In this document: positions 61,386 to 64,000 of the stretch, one piece after another
Layout: each line of letters starts with the position of its first letter
How positions within the stretch are numbered: position 1 is the first letter of the stretch
NCBI GenBank assembly: GCA_027625915.1
Contig: JANTQA010000030.1
Location: 1,798,001-1,862,000 of the forward strand
Source of the DNA: Anaeramoeba flamelloides
Taxonomy: Eukaryota > Metamonada > Anaeramoebidae
Length of the DNA: 64,000 bases
Direction of reading: 5' to 3'
Translations under genes and position numbers: made by a program
Notes under the pieces: model-generated
Databases searched by the model: none
What the model saw: the letters and a program-made list of their open reading frames with translations, nothing else
Told to the model about the DNA's origin: nothing

Positions 61386-64000
61386 TTGACTAATATTGCT
61401 TTGTAAATTCAATTGTGCTGTTTATTTCGAAGTGTTAATAAACAAAAAAGATTTTTGAAAAAAAAAAAAGGAAATTAAAAAAAAATGAAACAAGTTAGTT
61501 CGTAATTTTTTTATCTTGACTGAATTTAAACAAATTGTATCGAATTTAAGTTTCATAATATTTCAGATTCTTAAATAATGTTTTGGAGTGATTATTGTTT
61601 GAATTAGGTCTTGAAAATTTTCGAATTGTTCAATTATTCGTGGATCGATTTGATTTTAAGATTAAGTATTTGGTGATTTTGTTAATTTTTTTGGAGTTAA
61701 AGATTGCTGTATGGATTTGTTATAACTTTAAAAATCATACAGTAGTCAAAAAAAGGTGTGTTTGTCAAAAATGACAGTATCGTTAATTTTTTTTCCTTTC
61801 TGGTTCAAATTTAGAATATATTTCAATTTCTCATAGTATATCGAAGGTAAAATCAATTTTGTGGGTAATGTCTTTGATATGTTCAATAAATTTTAAATTT
61901 AGAATTGAATTTGTTAAAACATTTTTGTAATTTTCTTAATTTTCAGTAAATTGGGTTATTTTTTGATATTGAATATTTTAATAAAAAATACCAATTATTG
62001 TTTCATATAAAAATTTCTTAGAGGATCATTCATTTTTTGAATTTCTATTTTTAGTTTATAACATTTGAGGAACGAATATTATTTCTTGTTGGTTTTTTTT
62101 GATGAGTTAATGTGTAGGTCTTCTAGGAAAAAAAAAAAAATCAATACTTTTGTATTAGTAAAAAGTTTCAGATAGTATACATGTCTTATTTTGACAATAA
62201 TAAGTCACTATTGTAGATTTAATTTAGTTTTTTAATTCATGAGATACTTCTATTTGAATTCTTCAAAGATAATATAAATATCATTCCTTTCATTTTGTTA
62301 AACTTCATATTTTCTATATTTTATCAAAAGATTAAAATAAAATAATTTTTTATAAAGTTTGATCCATTTTTCTGGTTTTTTAAATGTTCAAAATACAATT
62401 AATTTTCAAATTATTAAACCAATAACAACTGGTCGCCTTTGACTGTAACAAACTTTATTAAAGATTATTATATACTTGAAAAAAGGTAAATCTAATAAAT
62501 TTTTACTATTAAAGAAAAAAAAAAAATAACATAAATTTATTAAATTTCACGATAATTGATGAACAGAAAGAAATATTTATATTATAAATAATATTAATGA
62601 ACTAAAAATAAAGATAAAAAAAACAATACTTCATCATCTTAATAAAACTTCAAATTGAGGATTTGGTTATTTTTTTTTTTTTAATTCTCATTTTGATTTG
62701 AAAATTATTAAATTTTAGAAACAAAAAAAACTATAGTTAGATTTTCCAGAATTCAAAAGAATAGAGAAAAGCCTTTAATTAAACTCAATATTTTTGATTT
62801 CATGAAAAATGCTGTTATTTTTTTTTAAAATAAGAAATAAAAAGAAATTTTTTGAAATATTCTCTTATTTTTAATTTAAAAAATAACATATGCACTATAT
62901 GATACTCAACAACACTTGAAAACACTCTTCTATATTCCAAAAGAATATTTAAGAATTATTAAATATGAAAATTTTAATTTTAAAATAAAAAATTATATAA
63001 GATACAAATTGAGGAATAGATTTCTCAAAATTTCCAACTTTTATATAAAGGGATTCAATGAAAATTGTACATATTCTTAAAATAATTCTGAATCCAAAAG
63101 ACCCAAAAAAAGAAAAAAATGTTAAAAATACAATGTCTTTCATCATTATTTCCAAAAAATAAATCATTTTATATAGTATTATGAAAGGTATAGTTTTATC
63201 ATAATCAAATAGAAAAATAGATTAGTGAAAATATAAAAAAAAAGTTTTTTCTTATAAAAAAACTCTGTATGATTAATTAAAATTATAAAAAAAGTTTTTA
63301 TTTTAGAGGATTTTTCACCCAAGTTTTTATGGATAGAATAATTAAGGTAATAAAAGAAAATACATAACATCAAATTTACTATGAAAAAATATTAAGGGAG
63401 AGCCTACAATAAAGTCAAAATATCCACTTTTTAATATTTGAAATGGAACAGAAAAAAACGTTTAAACTTTGGATGTATCAAGTTGCTCTATAGTATTTAA
63501 AGTAGTAAGTGAAAAAAAAAATTATTTATTCTAATTTTAAAGTTAAAATTAAATACCATATTTTAATGTAAATTTGATATGTTAATTGCCTTTGGCAAAT
63601 GTTAAATGGTTTGAAATTTAGTTCCTATCAAAAAATTCTATTGTCACAATTGATTTTATGTTTGAAAAAAATCTAATAAATTGTTTCTAAACAAAGCACT
63701 TTAAATACTAGAAATCAAACAAAACCACAACTAAATAAGCAAAAAAATTTTCAGATTCAATTAAAAATTTTTTTAAAAAAAGTTAATGGATTTGTTTCTG
63801 GTATAAAACTGGTATTTTAATTAAACGTACTCTAAAAATTTAAAAGGGACAATACATACTTAGATCAATAAAAAAAAAAAACGAAATAATAAACAATCAT
63901 AAGATTGTTCATTTTATATTAAACCCTTTGCCGAATATTTTGAATTTAAACTGCTCTTTTTTTAAAAAAATTTAACCAACCTTTTGTTTTAACCAAAGAG
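61386..64000. other. Intergenic upstream of YIPF5 to window end
   Basis: AT-rich with no recognisable exon. It contains a right-end piece of MITE-like family 2 at about 62428-62450 and a single copy of the hairpin arm (GATTTTCCAGAATTCAAAAG at about 62742-62761). Two minus-strand frames at 62949-63167 and 63179-63373 are Phe/Ile/Lys-rich and look random. Confidence 0.5.

Noticed and set aside
1-64000. tRNA, rRNA, CRISPR, LTR or other virus-like elements
   Set aside because: Looked for tRNA B-box-like sequence, paired long direct terminal repeats, protease/integrase or capsid-like frames and spaced direct repeats; none seen. The only reverse-transcriptase motifs are of LINE type.

Overview
The window looks like nuclear DNA of a free-living protist. 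It is extremely AT-rich, with long A/T homopolymers. Its genes have GT-AG introns and standard stop codons (every recognised gene ends in TAA). Its proteins carry Asn, Glu, Lys and Gln tracts such as NENENE, KEKEKE and poly-N. This style fits amoeboid protists such as Anaeramoeba or, less well, dictyostelids. The taxon is an inference.

I recognise seven genes by joining exons whose splice phases agree. On the plus strand are an ATG2-type autophagy lipid-transfer protein (449-7079) and a giant single-pass surface protein (27692-38459). On the minus strand are ribosomal protein eL24 (12265-13090), DENND6 (17238-23283), an Afi1/SPA-type DENN-like protein (42528-48738), tubulin chaperone TBCE (52379-54007) and YIPF5/Yip1A (57129-61385). 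Everything else is AT-rich intergenic or intronic DNA with dispersed repeats.

Introns come in two sizes: 110-460 nt, or 3.4-4.1 kb. All three long introns are filled with repeats. The DENND6 intron holds an inverted repeat with arms of about 450 bp. The Afi1-like intron holds a LINE reverse-transcriptase remnant and a tight hairpin. The YIPF5 intron holds a 2.7-kb element with inverted ends of about 235 bp and a second, near-perfect hairpin inside it. Between genes I see a MITE-like family with short terminal inverted repeats (two full copies, two partial), a four-copy family that sits upstream of minus-strand genes, a three-copy family of unknown nature and a second LINE remnant. No tRNA, rRNA, CRISPR array, LTR element or other virus-like element was recognised.

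The most striking object is the 3436-residue surface protein. It has a signal peptide, seven propeller-like blades in a style known from bacterial secreted proteins, 27 cadherin-like (CADG/He_PIG-type) repeats each with a conserved cysteine pair, one membrane span and a very acidic tail. Its DNA is visibly richer in G+C than everything around it. Four of the other six genes (ATG2, DENND6, Afi1-like, YIPF5) belong to membrane traffic or autophagy, but they have separate promoters and I see no operon-like arrangement.
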